From Oscillospiraceae bacterium (GTDB taxonomy: Bacteria > Bacillota > Clostridia > Oscillospirales > Ruminococcaceae), in assembly GCA_009777725.1 (NCBI GenBank), contig WRLG01000008.1:1-64000 (forward strand): DNA of 64,000 nt, written 5' to 3'. The translations under genes were made by a program, and so were the position numbers. Position 1 is the first letter of the stretch. The number at the start of each line of letters is the position of its first letter. Shown piece by piece: positions 26,078 to 33,998 of this stretch. Under the pieces are notes generated by a model, which ran no database searches, was not told where the DNA came from, and saw only the letters and a list, made by a program, of their open reading frames with translations.

Positions 26078-27397
26078 TTGAAAAACCTAATTTACACCTT
26101 ACTATCAGCAATTATATTGCTGACCCTTTGTTGCTGTGAAAATAACAATAACGGCGAGCTTACGAAATTAAGCAATAAAAAGGTCGTAACCCTTGCAGTA
26201 CTGCATGATTCCGAAACGATTAGCTTTACCGCTTCTGAATTTAATAAAAATAGCCCCGATATTGAGATTCAAGTTAAAGCATATATGGCAAAGGACGCGC
26301 AGGATGCAAGCAACGCCTTAACAGCGTTCAATATTGACTTAATCGCGGGCAAGACCCCCGATATGATTTTAATATCACCCGCAATGTCGCTTGACAGCTA
26401 TGTGAATAAAGGGTTGTTTGAAGATTTATATAATTTTATCGATAACGACACGGACATAAGCAGGGAGGCTTTTATCCCAACCGTGCTCAGCGCATTGGAA
26501 ACAGACGGAAAGCTCTATGATATTGCAATTTCGTTTACTGTTGAAACAGTAGTCGGCAGAACGGCGGTTCTTGACCTTGAAGCAAACAAGCCTTGGACTT
26601 GGGAAAGCTTTGACGCACTTATGAAAACAAAGCCCGAGGGGACAATTCCGTTTTCAAGCGAGCGTTTTCCAATGACAAGAGAGGATTTCTTCGGACACTT
26701 GTTTATGCTTAGAATTTCCGATTTTGTTGATTACGGGGCGGGTAAATGTTATTTCAACAGCCCGGAATTTACATCAATTTTAGAGGCGGCGAAGCGTTAT
26801 TATCCGAGTGATGCAAGTTACACGGTAACACCCTTGGATTTCAGAAACGGAAGCCCTCTGCTAATGCCTGTAAATATCGGCGATTTCAGCCCCTACCGCA
26901 GTACGCGGTATGAGGCTTATTTTGGTGGTGAATTTTCATTTATCGGCTATCCTTCCTTGAGCGGTGATAAAGGCTCTTATTTTTCGTTTGAAAACCGAAT
27001 GGCTGTTTCTTCAAAATCAGAGAACAAGGATGCCGCTTGGGAATATCTGAAATACCTGTTAACGGATTTTCAATATAACAATGAAAGCGCAGGGCGTATG
27101 TGGGGCTTTCCTGTTAATGCCGCGGCTTTAGGCAAGCTGGCTGAATCGTCAATTGCCGAGGAAGAATATACCGTTTCTGCAATCGAGGGATTTGAAGTCA
27201 GAACCCCCGAGGAAAGGGATATTCAAAAGATATATGAGCTCATTCATTCTTTAAGCTCTTATCAAGCATCAGCGGTTAACATATACCCCATCGCTATGGA
27301 GGAAGCGTATGATTATTTCAACGGGCAGAAAACTGCCGAAGAAGTCGCGGCTGTAATACAAAATCGGGTTAGCTTATATTTAGCGGAAAAAAATTAA
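26078..27397 (+). CDS. extracellular solute-binding lipoprotein
   Basis: 439 residues from TTG at 26078 (AAAGGGA upstream). Signal peptide with lipobox near LLTLCC (residues 15-19). The rest is a family 1 ABC solute-binding fold: GKTPDMILISPAMSLD, GLFEDLYNFID, and WTWESFDALM are typical of carbohydrate binders. No permease or ATPase genes adjoin, so it is an orphan receptor or part of a sensory system. Its C-terminal motif, YFNGQKTAEEVAAVIQNRVSL, recurs in the next gene, showing a tandem paralog pair. Confidence 0.82.
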   Translation: MKNLIYTLLSAIILLTLCCCENNNNGELTKLSNKKVVTLAVLHDSETISFTASEFNKNSPDIEIQVKAYMAKDAQDASNALTAFNIDLIAGKTPDMILISPAMSLDSYVNKGLFEDLYNFIDNDTDISREAFIPTVLSALETDGKLYDIAISFTVETVVGRTAVLDLEANKPWTWESFDALMKTKPEGTIPFSSERFPMTREDFFGHLFMLRISDFVDYGAGKCYFNSPEFTSILEAAKRYYPSDASYTVTPLDFRNGSPLLMPVNIGDFSPYRSTRYEAYFGGEFSFIGYPSLSGDKGSYFSFENRMAVSSKSENKDAAWEYLKYLLTDFQYNNESAGRMWGFPVNAAALGKLAESSIAEEEYTVSAIEGFEVRTPEERDIQKIYELIHSLSSYQASAVNIYPIAMEEAYDYFNGQKTAEEVAAVIQNRVSLYLAEKN

Positions 27398-27412
27398 TCG
27401 GGGGGCTGTTTG

Positions 27413-29710
27413 ATGAAAAAAGCACTGTTAATCATGGTATCATTGCTGTTGATTTTCTTATTTGCAAGCTGTGATAAAAAGGGTAAGGGGGAAAATGACA
27501 ATGGTGCTTTAGTCCCCTTAACAGAAGAAAAAATTGATTTAACCAAAAGCGGAATAAAATACATTCTTGATTTTTCGGTAGTTGGCGAAAGGATATTTCT
27601 TATAGGTAAGGAATCTAATTATTTTGACCCCGGCATGGGAGGAAAAGAGATTACCAAGCTGTTCATTTTCGATTTTGAGGGGAATATTGTATCTGAAACT
27701 GAAATTAACCATTGGATGTATAATGTTGCGATTGATTCCGAGGGGCTGATTTGGTCTTTGGAACATGAATGGGATTATGCGGGTGCAGGGAACGGGCTGG
27801 TTTTGAATTGCTTTGATACATCGGGCGAGCATTTAAAAACACTAACGCTGTCCGAAATTGATTATACAGGCGTTGAACTGCTTTATAACAATGCGTTTTT
27901 GATAGACGATAGGGGGCAATTTTATATAAAGCATTTTGATACGGAATTTAACGGGAGGTTTTATCAGCCCATCGGCGGCGGGAAAACGGTGGTTTTGGGC
28001 AAAAACGGCGAATTTATCTGCGATATTGAGAGCACGCTCGGTTATGAAAATTACGGAATATTCAAACTCTTTGACGGTAGAATCGTTACATATCAACGCT
28101 CAAATACCAATCCTTGGGAATATAATTTTAAGGAAATAGATTTGAACTCTAAGAGCTTGATTAACAGCGTTAATTTTAATTATGAGAATACCGCAGGTTC
28201 GATATTTGTTTTCAGCGGCAATGAAGCTTACGACCTGCTTTATTATGACTTAAACGACCTTTACGGATATGATATAAAAACAAGTTCAAACTCTCATCTG
28301 ATGAATTGGAACGAGCGGGAGATTAATATCGGGAGCAATTTGGAGGCACAAATTAATCCGTCCCGGGTTTTGGCTTTGGGGAGCGAAAAGATATATATGC
28401 TTCTTATAGAGGGCGGCGAAATGGCAACGCAACTTTTGCAGTTAACTGTCGCCGATTCGAGCAATTTGGAGAAGTCAAGCAAAAAAGAGGTCAGGTTATC
28501 GGCTCTTTATCTTGAAAATGATATGCTTGATGCAATAGCGGATTTTAACCAAAAATCAGACGAATATTATATCACTACCCAAATATACACAAACCAAATC
28601 AGCCCGACATTTGAAAACGAGCTAACGCAATTCAATATAGATTTATTATCGGGGAATATTCCCGACTTCATCTTTCTAAACGACAATATGCCGTTCGAGA
28701 GCCTTATTGCTAAAGGGCTTTTTGCGGATTTATATGATTTTATCGACAACGATGAGAGTATTAAAAGAAGCGATTATCTGCCGAATATTCTGTCCGCCCT
28801 TGAGAGCAACGGCAAGCTTTACACGGCTGTAACTTCATTTGGGGTTAGAACATTAGCGGGGAAAACCTCTGATGTAGGGGAACACTTGGGGTGGACATGG
28901 GAGGGATATAACGCACTCGTATCAGGCAAGCCGCCCGGAATCATACCAATCGGCTACGAGTTTTCATATTTTACAAAGGCTGATTTTCTTGAAGCTGTGC
29001 TATATTCCAATATGAACGCTTTTGTAAATTTCAATGAGCTAACCTCAAACTTCAACAGCGATAATTTCATAAACTTCTTAAAAATCGCAAACGAATACCC
29101 GAATGAATTAAACGCACCGCCTGCCCTATCTTTTAAGGACGGAAACCCGCTATTAATGAAAGTTGACCTCACTCTTTTTGATAATTTCAGAGTATACGAA
29201 GATATTCATTTCGGCGAGGAAATAACCTTTATCGGCTACCCCTCAACCGGGGAAAATCATTCTTCTTTCATGGCGTTTAACCGCTTTGCGATAACGGAGA
29301 AAGCCAAAGAGAAAGACGGTGCTCATTCATTTGCGAAGTATCTCCTAACCGATTATCAAGAAAATACGGGGAATCTTTTAAAGGGAAACGGCTTGCCTAT
29401 CAAAAAATCAAGCCTTGAAGCCCTCAGCCTAGCCGCAAAAAGCAACCCCGCCGATGGAAATTCGCGGAAAACCATGATTTATGACGGTCAAGGCTGGATT
29501 GCGATTGAAATCGGGAATAATACAGAAGAGGATAATCAAAAAATTTTTGAGCTAATCAATTCTGTAACAGATTTTTCGAGGGCAGACAGGAAAATAATTG
29601 ACATAGTGAAAGAGGAAGCCGATTATTATTTCGCCGGGCAAAAGACAGCGGCGGAGGTTGCGGCGATTATACAGGATAGGGTTAGCTTATATTTATCGGA
29701 GATGAGCTGA
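27413..29710 (+). CDS. lipoprotein with N-terminal propeller-like region fused to a solute-binding domain
   Basis: 765 residues from ATG at 27413. Lipobox LFASC at about residue 18-22. Residues 40-350 are beta-rich with repeated I-W/F-D-G units (IVSETEINHW, LIWSLEHEW, GEFICDIESTLGYE), suggesting a beta-propeller. From about 360 it is paralogous to the whole mature part of the preceding protein (FNIDLLSGNIPDFIFLND, GLFADLYDFIDNDESI, WTWEGYNALVSGKP) and ends with the same tail motif. A fusion after duplication is inferred. Function unknown. Confidence 0.75.
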   Translation: MKKALLIMVSLLLIFLFASCDKKGKGENDNGALVPLTEEKIDLTKSGIKYILDFSVVGERIFLIGKESNYFDPGMGGKEITKLFIFDFEGNIVSETEINHWMYNVAIDSEGLIWSLEHEWDYAGAGNGLVLNCFDTSGEHLKTLTLSEIDYTGVELLYNNAFLIDDRGQFYIKHFDTEFNGRFYQPIGGGKTVVLGKNGEFICDIESTLGYENYGIFKLFDGRIVTYQRSNTNPWEYNFKEIDLNSKSLINSVNFNYENTAGSIFVFSGNEAYDLLYYDLNDLYGYDIKTSSNSHLMNWNEREINIGSNLEAQINPSRVLALGSEKIYMLLIEGGEMATQLLQLTVADSSNLEKSSKKEVRLSALYLENDMLDAIADFNQKSDEYYITTQIYTNQISPTFENELTQFNIDLLSGNIPDFIFLNDNMPFESLIAKGLFADLYDFIDNDESIKRSDYLPNILSALESNGKLYTAVTSFGVRTLAGKTSDVGEHLGWTWEGYNALVSGKPPGIIPIGYEFSYFTKADFLEAVLYSNMNAFVNFNELTSNFNSDNFINFLKIANEYPNELNAPPALSFKDGNPLLMKVDLTLFDNFRVYEDIHFGEEITFIGYPSTGENHSSFMAFNRFAITEKAKEKDGAHSFAKYLLTDYQENTGNLLKGNGLPIKKSSLEALSLAAKSNPADGNSRKTMIYDGQGWIAIEIGNNTEEDNQKIFELINSVTDFSRADRKIIDIVKEEADYYFAGQKTAAEVAAIIQDRVSLYLSEMS

Positions 29711-29739
29711 GGTTAAAATTGACTTCCGAAATCTTACCC

Positions 29740-29768
29740 CCCAAGACCGCCAATGGCGGTCTTTTTTG
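29740..29768 (+). terminator. intrinsic terminator after the lipoprotein pair
   Basis: AAGACCGCC-AAT-GGCGGTCTT followed by TTTT. Confidence 0.88.
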
Positions 29769-29827
29769 GGCATTTTTGGATATTTTTGACCGAATTCAAC
29801 AAAATACTGCCGAATTTCCCTAACTGC

Positions 29828-29855
29828 TTGACAAGCTTTTTATTTATGTTATACT
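29828..29855 (+). promoter_or_regulatory. sigma-A promoter of the agrD-like gene
   Basis: TTGACA, 16-base spacer, TATACT, about 35 bases before the agrD-like ATG. Confidence 0.7.
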
Positions 29856-29888
29856 GTAAGCATAAATATTATATAAGGAGGTTTTACT

Positions 29889-30029
29889 ATGAAACTGAAG
29901 AAGAGGATTGCGGAGTTAACAGCAGGGCTGTCAATGGCTTCCGCGAAAAATGCTTACAGCAAGGTTACGGCTTTTGGAATGTATCAGCCTAAAGAACCTA
30001 AGTGCCTCGATAAGCTTGTAAAGAAATAA
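29889..30029 (+). CDS. AgrD-like cyclic autoinducer pre-peptide with Thr in place of Cys
   Basis: 46 residues, consensus AAGGAGG upstream. An amphipathic basic N-terminus (MKLKKRIAELTAGLSMA) precedes TAFGM and then YQPKEPK, the conserved AgrD C-terminal recognition motif ([DHY][EQ]PK-x-P). In known AgrD the residue five before this motif is Cys (thiolactone) or Ser (lactone); here it is Thr27. A Cys39 lies in the tail that is normally removed. The agrB-like gene follows 176 bases on. So the call is AgrD family, with an unproven ring chemistry. Confidence 0.75.
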   Translation: MKLKKRIAELTAGLSMASAKNAYSKVTAFGMYQPKEPKCLDKLVKK

Positions 30030-30053
30030 GCTTACAGAGCGGTTGAACGAGGA

Positions 30054-30176
30054 TTTAGGATTGAGGTTTGAGTTCTGAGGGGATTCAGATGTATGGCTCT
30101 TCGCCGAACATACTTTGAATGGCTATGAACACGGTTTCTCATTCCTTAATCTTAAATTCTCGTTAAACCAATTTTT
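30054..30176. repeat. imperfect inverted repeat with heptad character between agrD and agrB
   Basis: Left arm 30047-30075 (AACGAGGATTTAGGATTGAGG) and right arm near 30138-30167 (CTTAATCTTAAATTCTCGTT) are inverted copies allowing G-T pairs. The units (TTAGGAT, TGAGGTT, TGAGTTC) fit the seven-base period of the CTCAATT-type heptamers in the dapF region. Confidence 0.5.
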
Positions 30177-30205
30177 CCTAAGTCGGGAAATTCGGGGGTT
30201 AGCTT

Positions 30206-30793
30206 ATGATTTCAGCTATAGCGAGTAAAATAACGGCATATATAATGAATAACGCCGATGTCGATAAGGATATGGAGGAGGGGTATCATTACGGCGCGGA
30301 GATTATGGTTTCTACGGCTTTGAATATAATGCTTATTTTATTATGCGGATTGCTTTTCAAGGCAATTCCATCCTCCTTAATCTTCCTAGGCATTTTTATA
30401 CCGCTGAGACACGCTACAGGAGGCTACCACGCTAATACGTATTTAACCTGCAATACCGCATTCGTGCTGACGTTTTTGACTGTACTGCTTTCGGCGCGGC
30501 AGATAAGCGGCGGGGTTAATGTATATATTTTGGCGGCTCTGCTGATATTGGGATTTCTGCCTGTATATCTTTTCGCTCCCGTTGAAAACCCAAATAAGGA
30601 AATATCGGCTGAAAAAGCGAAGAAGAACAGGAAAACGGCAATGCTGCTTTACGCGGCAATATGCGCCTCGGTACTGAGTATGAGCGGCTTCAGCATGTAT
30701 TACGCGGCATTTACGGCTGTAACATTGGTTGCGGTTTCGGTTTTAATTTTGATTGGATTTGGGCTTCAGAAAGGTAAAAATAATAATATTTAG
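30206..30793 (+). CDS. agrB: AgrB-like peptide-processing membrane endopeptidase
   Basis: 195 residues with about five or six membrane segments. The AgrB active-site motif RHATGGYHANTYLTC (about 68-82) has the conserved His and Cys. AgrB cleaves the AgrD tail and forms the thiolactone or lactone ring before export. Start ATG at 30206 behind CGGGGG. The usual agrC/agrA pair is not adjacent; the LytTR/kinase operon at 16557-18691 is a candidate receiver. Confidence 0.9.
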   Translation: MISAIASKITAYIMNNADVDKDMEEGYHYGAEIMVSTALNIMLILLCGLLFKAIPSSLIFLGIFIPLRHATGGYHANTYLTCNTAFVLTFLTVLLSARQISGGVNVYILAALLILGFLPVYLFAPVENPNKEISAEKAKKNRKTAMLLYAAICASVLSMSGFSMYYAAFTAVTLVAVSVLILIGFGLQKGKNNNI

Positions 30794-30823
30794 AAATATT
30801 TTTAAAAAAATTTGTAAAGAGGG

Positions 30824-30852
30824 TTGACAAATATAATTTGATGGTGTATAAT
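30824..30852 (+). promoter_or_regulatory. sigma-A promoter of the ilv operon leader
   Basis: TTGACA, exact 17-base spacer, TATAAT; start site near 30859, 28 bases before the leader peptide. Confidence 0.85.
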
Positions 30853-30886
30853 AATTTTATGAATTTATTTTGAAAGGGATATTTAC

Positions 30887-30991
30887 GTGCTTGAGTTTTT
30901 TGTAACGGCGGCTGTCATTATACTTAGCATTATTGTCGTGAACGGTAGTGCTGCTGAGGCTATGTCGCAAACAAAAAACTTATATGTATGA
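30887..30991 (+). CDS. candidate branched-chain leader peptide of the ilv operon
   Basis: 34 residues from GTG at 30887, with GAAAGGGA 7 bases upstream. Codons 10-18 read VIILSIIVV: eight of nine are Val, Ile or Leu, as expected of an attenuation control peptide. Downstream of these codons, 30950-30960 (GCTGCTGAGGC) can pair with 31009-31018 (GCCTTGCAGC), the 5' arm of the terminator, with one bulged base. A ribosome stalled for lack of charged Val/Ile tRNA would favour that antiterminator. No T-box motif is seen. How the antiterminator is blocked in the non-stalled state is not clear from the sequence. Confidence 0.7.
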   Translation: MLEFFVTAAVIILSIIVVNGSAAEAMSQTKNLYV

Positions 30992-31008
30992 TTAAGTTTA
31001 AGTTTGAA

Positions 31009-31042
31009 GCCTTGCAGCCAATTCCGCTGCGGGGTTTTTTGT
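31009..31042 (+). terminator. attenuator terminator before ilvB
   Basis: Stem CCTTGCAGC (31010-31018) / GCTGCGGGG (31026-31034) with two G-T pairs and a 7-base loop, then TTTTTT. It lies 18 bases after the leader peptide stop and 35 before ilvB. Confidence 0.8.
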
Positions 31043-31076
31043 TTTAATATAATCACCATTGAAGGAGTTAGTGGAT

Positions 31077-32735
31077 ATGCAAAAAAAAGGAGCGGAAATC
31101 CTAATCGAAACGCTGATTAGCCACGGCGTTACCGATGTATTCGGCTTCCCCGGCGGTGCAGTGCTGGACATCTATGACGCGCTTTACAAAAACAGCGGCA
31201 GGATTAATCACTACATATCCTGCCATGAGCAAGGCGCGGCTCACGCCGCGGACGGATATGCGAGAGCAACCGGGAAAACCGGCGTGGTAATAGCAACCTC
31301 CGGTCCGGGGGCTACCAATCTCGTAACCGGAATCGCTACGGCTTATCTTGATTCTGTGCCGATGGTAGCCATAACCGGGAATGTCCCCCTGCCTCTTATC
31401 GGGAAGGACAGCTTTCAAGAGGTAGACATAGCCGGAATAACCATGCCGATTACAAAGCATAACTATATTGTACAGAATATAGGCGAGCTTGAAGAGATTA
31501 TTTGCATGGCGTTCCGCATTGCGGCTTCGGGCAGACCGGGTCCCGTGCTTGTCGATATTCCGAAAAATATACAAGCTGAGATGTTTGAATTTAAAGGCGG
31601 CGAGCCGTTGCCGCTCTTTGCTCTGCCTACACCGAGCGATACCGAGCTTTCGGCAGTCGCTGAAATTATTAACTCCGCGAAGAAGCCTTATATATACGCG
31701 GGGGGCGGCGTTGTTATTTCCGATTCGTCCAAAGAGCTTATGGAGTTCGCCGAGAAGATTGACGCGCCGATTGGGTGCAGTATGATGGGGCTTTCCGCTG
31801 TCAATTCAAAAAACCCGCTGGCTTTGGGCATGACGGGTATGCACGGGAAGTATGCCTCATCTAAGATGAAAGGCGTTGCCGATGTGATTATCGGCATAGG
31901 AGTCCGCTTCAGTGACAGGGCAACAGGGGACAAGGTAGCCTATCAAAAAGATACTGCGATTATTCACATAGATATTGACGATGCGGAAATTGATAAAAAT
32001 ATCTCATCTAATTGTAATGTTATCGGGGATATAAAAAACATTCTGCCGCGCCTTACCGAAATGGTTAAAGTCAGAAAACATGCCGAATGGCATAAATTGG
32101 CGGTTGAATATAAAGAATTTGCCGCTAAGAAGTTTTACAGGGAGGGCTTTACGCCCGAAAATATCATAAAAATCGTCCGCGATTTTGCATCACCCGATAC
32201 GGTAATTGTAACCGATGTAGGGCAGCATCAAATGTGGGTCGCACAGCATTACCCCTTTGAAACGCCGCGTTCTTTCTTGACATCCGGGGGGTTGGGCACA
32301 ATGGGCTTCGGTGTCGGGGCGGCTAACGGCGCGTCGGTGGCAAAGGGGAAGGCAAAAACCGTATTATTTACGGGCGATGGCAGCTTCCATATGAATATGA
32401 ACGAAATCGGAACGGCGGTTATGCACGGGCTTCCCATTGTTGTTGTCATCTTGAATAACGGCGTTTTGGGCATGGTTCGGCAATGGCAGGGTTTGTTTTA
32501 TGAAAACAGATATTCCCAAACGACTATGAACCGCCCGACCGACTATGTAAAATTCGCCGAGGCATTCGGCGCGGCAGGTTATGAAGCAAAGGGGCAAGCC
32601 GCGCTTAGGGTAGCTTTGAGGGAATCTTTTTCAAGTGACAAGCCGGCTGTAATCAACTGCGTAATTGACTGCGATGAAAAGGTTCTGCCGATGATTCCGC
32701 CGGGCAAATCGGTTTCGGATATGATAGTAGATTAG
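31077..32735 (+). CDS. ilvB: acetolactate synthase large subunit
   Basis: 552 residues. N-terminal FGFPGGAVLDIYDAL with the catalytic Glu in YISCHEQGAAHAADGYARATG, FAD-region GKDSFQEVDIAGIT, and the thiamine-diphosphate motif GDGSFHMNMNE...NN near 430-460. It condenses pyruvate to acetolactate (valine/leucine) or with 2-ketobutyrate (isoleucine). ATG at 31077 has GAAGGAG 10 bases upstream. First structural gene of the operon, with ilvN 11 bases on. Confidence 0.96.
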   Translation: MQKKGAEILIETLISHGVTDVFGFPGGAVLDIYDALYKNSGRINHYISCHEQGAAHAADGYARATGKTGVVIATSGPGATNLVTGIATAYLDSVPMVAITGNVPLPLIGKDSFQEVDIAGITMPITKHNYIVQNIGELEEIICMAFRIAASGRPGPVLVDIPKNIQAEMFEFKGGEPLPLFALPTPSDTELSAVAEIINSAKKPYIYAGGGVVISDSSKELMEFAEKIDAPIGCSMMGLSAVNSKNPLALGMTGMHGKYASSKMKGVADVIIGIGVRFSDRATGDKVAYQKDTAIIHIDIDDAEIDKNISSNCNVIGDIKNILPRLTEMVKVRKHAEWHKLAVEYKEFAAKKFYREGFTPENIIKIVRDFASPDTVIVTDVGQHQMWVAQHYPFETPRSFLTSGGLGTMGFGVGAANGASVAKGKAKTVLFTGDGSFHMNMNEIGTAVMHGLPIVVVILNNGVLGMVRQWQGLFYENRYSQTTMNRPTDYVKFAEAFGAAGYEAKGQAALRVALRESFSSDKPAVINCVIDCDEKVLPMIPPGKSVSDMIVD

Positions 32736-32746
32736 GAGGTGCAATA

Positions 32747-32989
32747 GTGGAGGTTAAGGGGTTTACGCTTTCAATCATTGTGTCAAACCGATTCGGGGTT
32801 TTGGCTAGGGTTGCGGGGCTTTTTTCCAAAAGGGGATATAATATTGATTCACTTGACGTAAAGCCGATGACGGAGGATAACAATTTTTCAAGAATTATCA
32901 TGGCATCGTCCGGGGACGATGCGACCAAATCGCAAATAGTAAAGCAATTGTTAAAATTGCACGATGTTAACGAGGTTAAAATTATATAA
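32747..32989 (+). CDS. ilvN: acetolactate synthase small subunit, ACT domain only
   Basis: 80 residues from GTG at 32747 (AGGAGG upstream). It covers one ACT domain (TLSIIVSNRFGVLARVAGLFSKRGYNIDSL). Most bacterial small subunits are about 160 residues with a second C-terminal domain; short forms like E. coli IlvM/IlvN exist. It should bind valine and tune IlvB. The next gene starts 19 bases on, with no frameshifted remnant of a second domain. Confidence 0.9.
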   Translation: MEVKGFTLSIIVSNRFGVLARVAGLFSKRGYNIDSLDVKPMTEDNNFSRIIMASSGDDATKSQIVKQLLKLHDVNEVKII

Positions 32990-33008
32990 TTTATAGGAGG
33001 AATACAAA

Positions 33009-33998
33009 ATGGCAAAAATGTATTATGAGAAGGACTGCAACAAGGAGCTTTTGAAAGGTAAAACAGTAGCGGTTATAGGCTACGGCAGTCAAGGTCACGC
33101 GCACTCTTTAAATCTGCATGAAAGCGGTTATAATGTAATCGTGGGATTGTATGAGGGCTCTAAATCCAAGGAGGCGGCTTCAAAGGCGGGGCTTCAAGTC
33201 ATGAATACCCCCGAGGCGGTAAAAGCCGCCGATATAGTAATGATTTTGGTTAACGATGAAAAGCAGACAAAACTGTATGAAAATGATATTAAACCTAACC
33301 TGCGCGAGGGGATGACGCTTGCTTTTGCTCACGGCTTTAATATTCATTTTAATCAGATTAACCCTCCCGATAATATTGACGTGATTATGATTGCTCCTAA
33401 AGGTCCCGGGCATACCGTCAGAAGCCAGTATCAAGAGGGCAGGGGAGTGCCTTGCTTAATTGCGGTATACCAAGATTATACCAAAAACGCGAAAGAAACC
33501 GCCCTTGCCTACGCATACGGTGTCGGCGGCGCGCGCGCGGGAATTTTGGAAACTACATTTAAAGAAGAAACCGAAACAGATTTATTCGGCGAACAAGCTG
33601 TGCTCTGCGGCGGCGTTTCCGAGTTGATGAAGGCGGGCTTTGAAACTTTGGTTGAAGCGGGCTATCAGCCGGAGAGCGCGTATTTTGAATGTGTCCATGA
33701 AATGAAGCTGATTATCGATATGGTAGCGGCAACAGGTATTTCCGGCATGAGGTCTTCTATAAGCGATACGGCGGAATACGGCGATTATATGATTGGAAAG
33801 CGCATTATAACGGATAATACCAAAGCCGAAATGAAAAAGGTTCTCACGGAAATTCAAAATGGGCAATTTGCTAAAAACTGGCTTAAAGAAAATCAAGACG
33901 GGCGCGCTGATTTCGAGAAAAGACGGCAGGAAGAAAAAGCGCACTTGGTTGAAAAGGTCGGTGCTGATTTAAGGGAGAAGATGATATGGCAGAAGTAA
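33009..33998 (+). CDS. ilvC: ketol-acid reductoisomerase, class I
   Basis: 329 residues. Rossmann motif [15 protein letters not shown], then the Mg-binding C-terminal knot with [14 protein letters not shown] and [11 protein letters not shown]. It converts acetolactate to dihydroxyisovalerate. The cofactor-specificity loop reads [12 protein letters not shown], with Tyr-Glu where NADPH-specific enzymes usually have a basic residue; this may relax or switch preference to NADH, which is an inference. Overlaps ilvD by 13 bases. Confidence 0.96.
   Translation: MAKMYYEKDCNKELLKGKTVAVIGYGSQGHAHSLNLHESGYNVIVGLYEGSKSKEAASKAGLQVMNTPEAVKAADIVMILVNDEKQTKLYENDIKPNLREGMTLAFAHGFNIHFNQINPPDNIDVIMIAPKGPGHTVRSQYQEGRGVPCLIAVYQDYTKNAKETALAYAYGVGGARAGILETTFKEETETDLFGEQAVLCGGVSELMKAGFETLVEAGYQPESAYFECVHEMKLIIDMVAATGISGMRSSISDTAEYGDYMIGKRIITDNTKAEMKKVLTEIQNGQFAKNWLKENQDGRADFEKRRQEEKAHLVEKVGADLREKMIWQK

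Noticed and set aside
30853..31076. T-box leader before ilvB
   Set aside because: The T-box sequence AGGGTGGNACCGCG and a specifier stem are not seen; the leader is short and carries a coding peptide instead.
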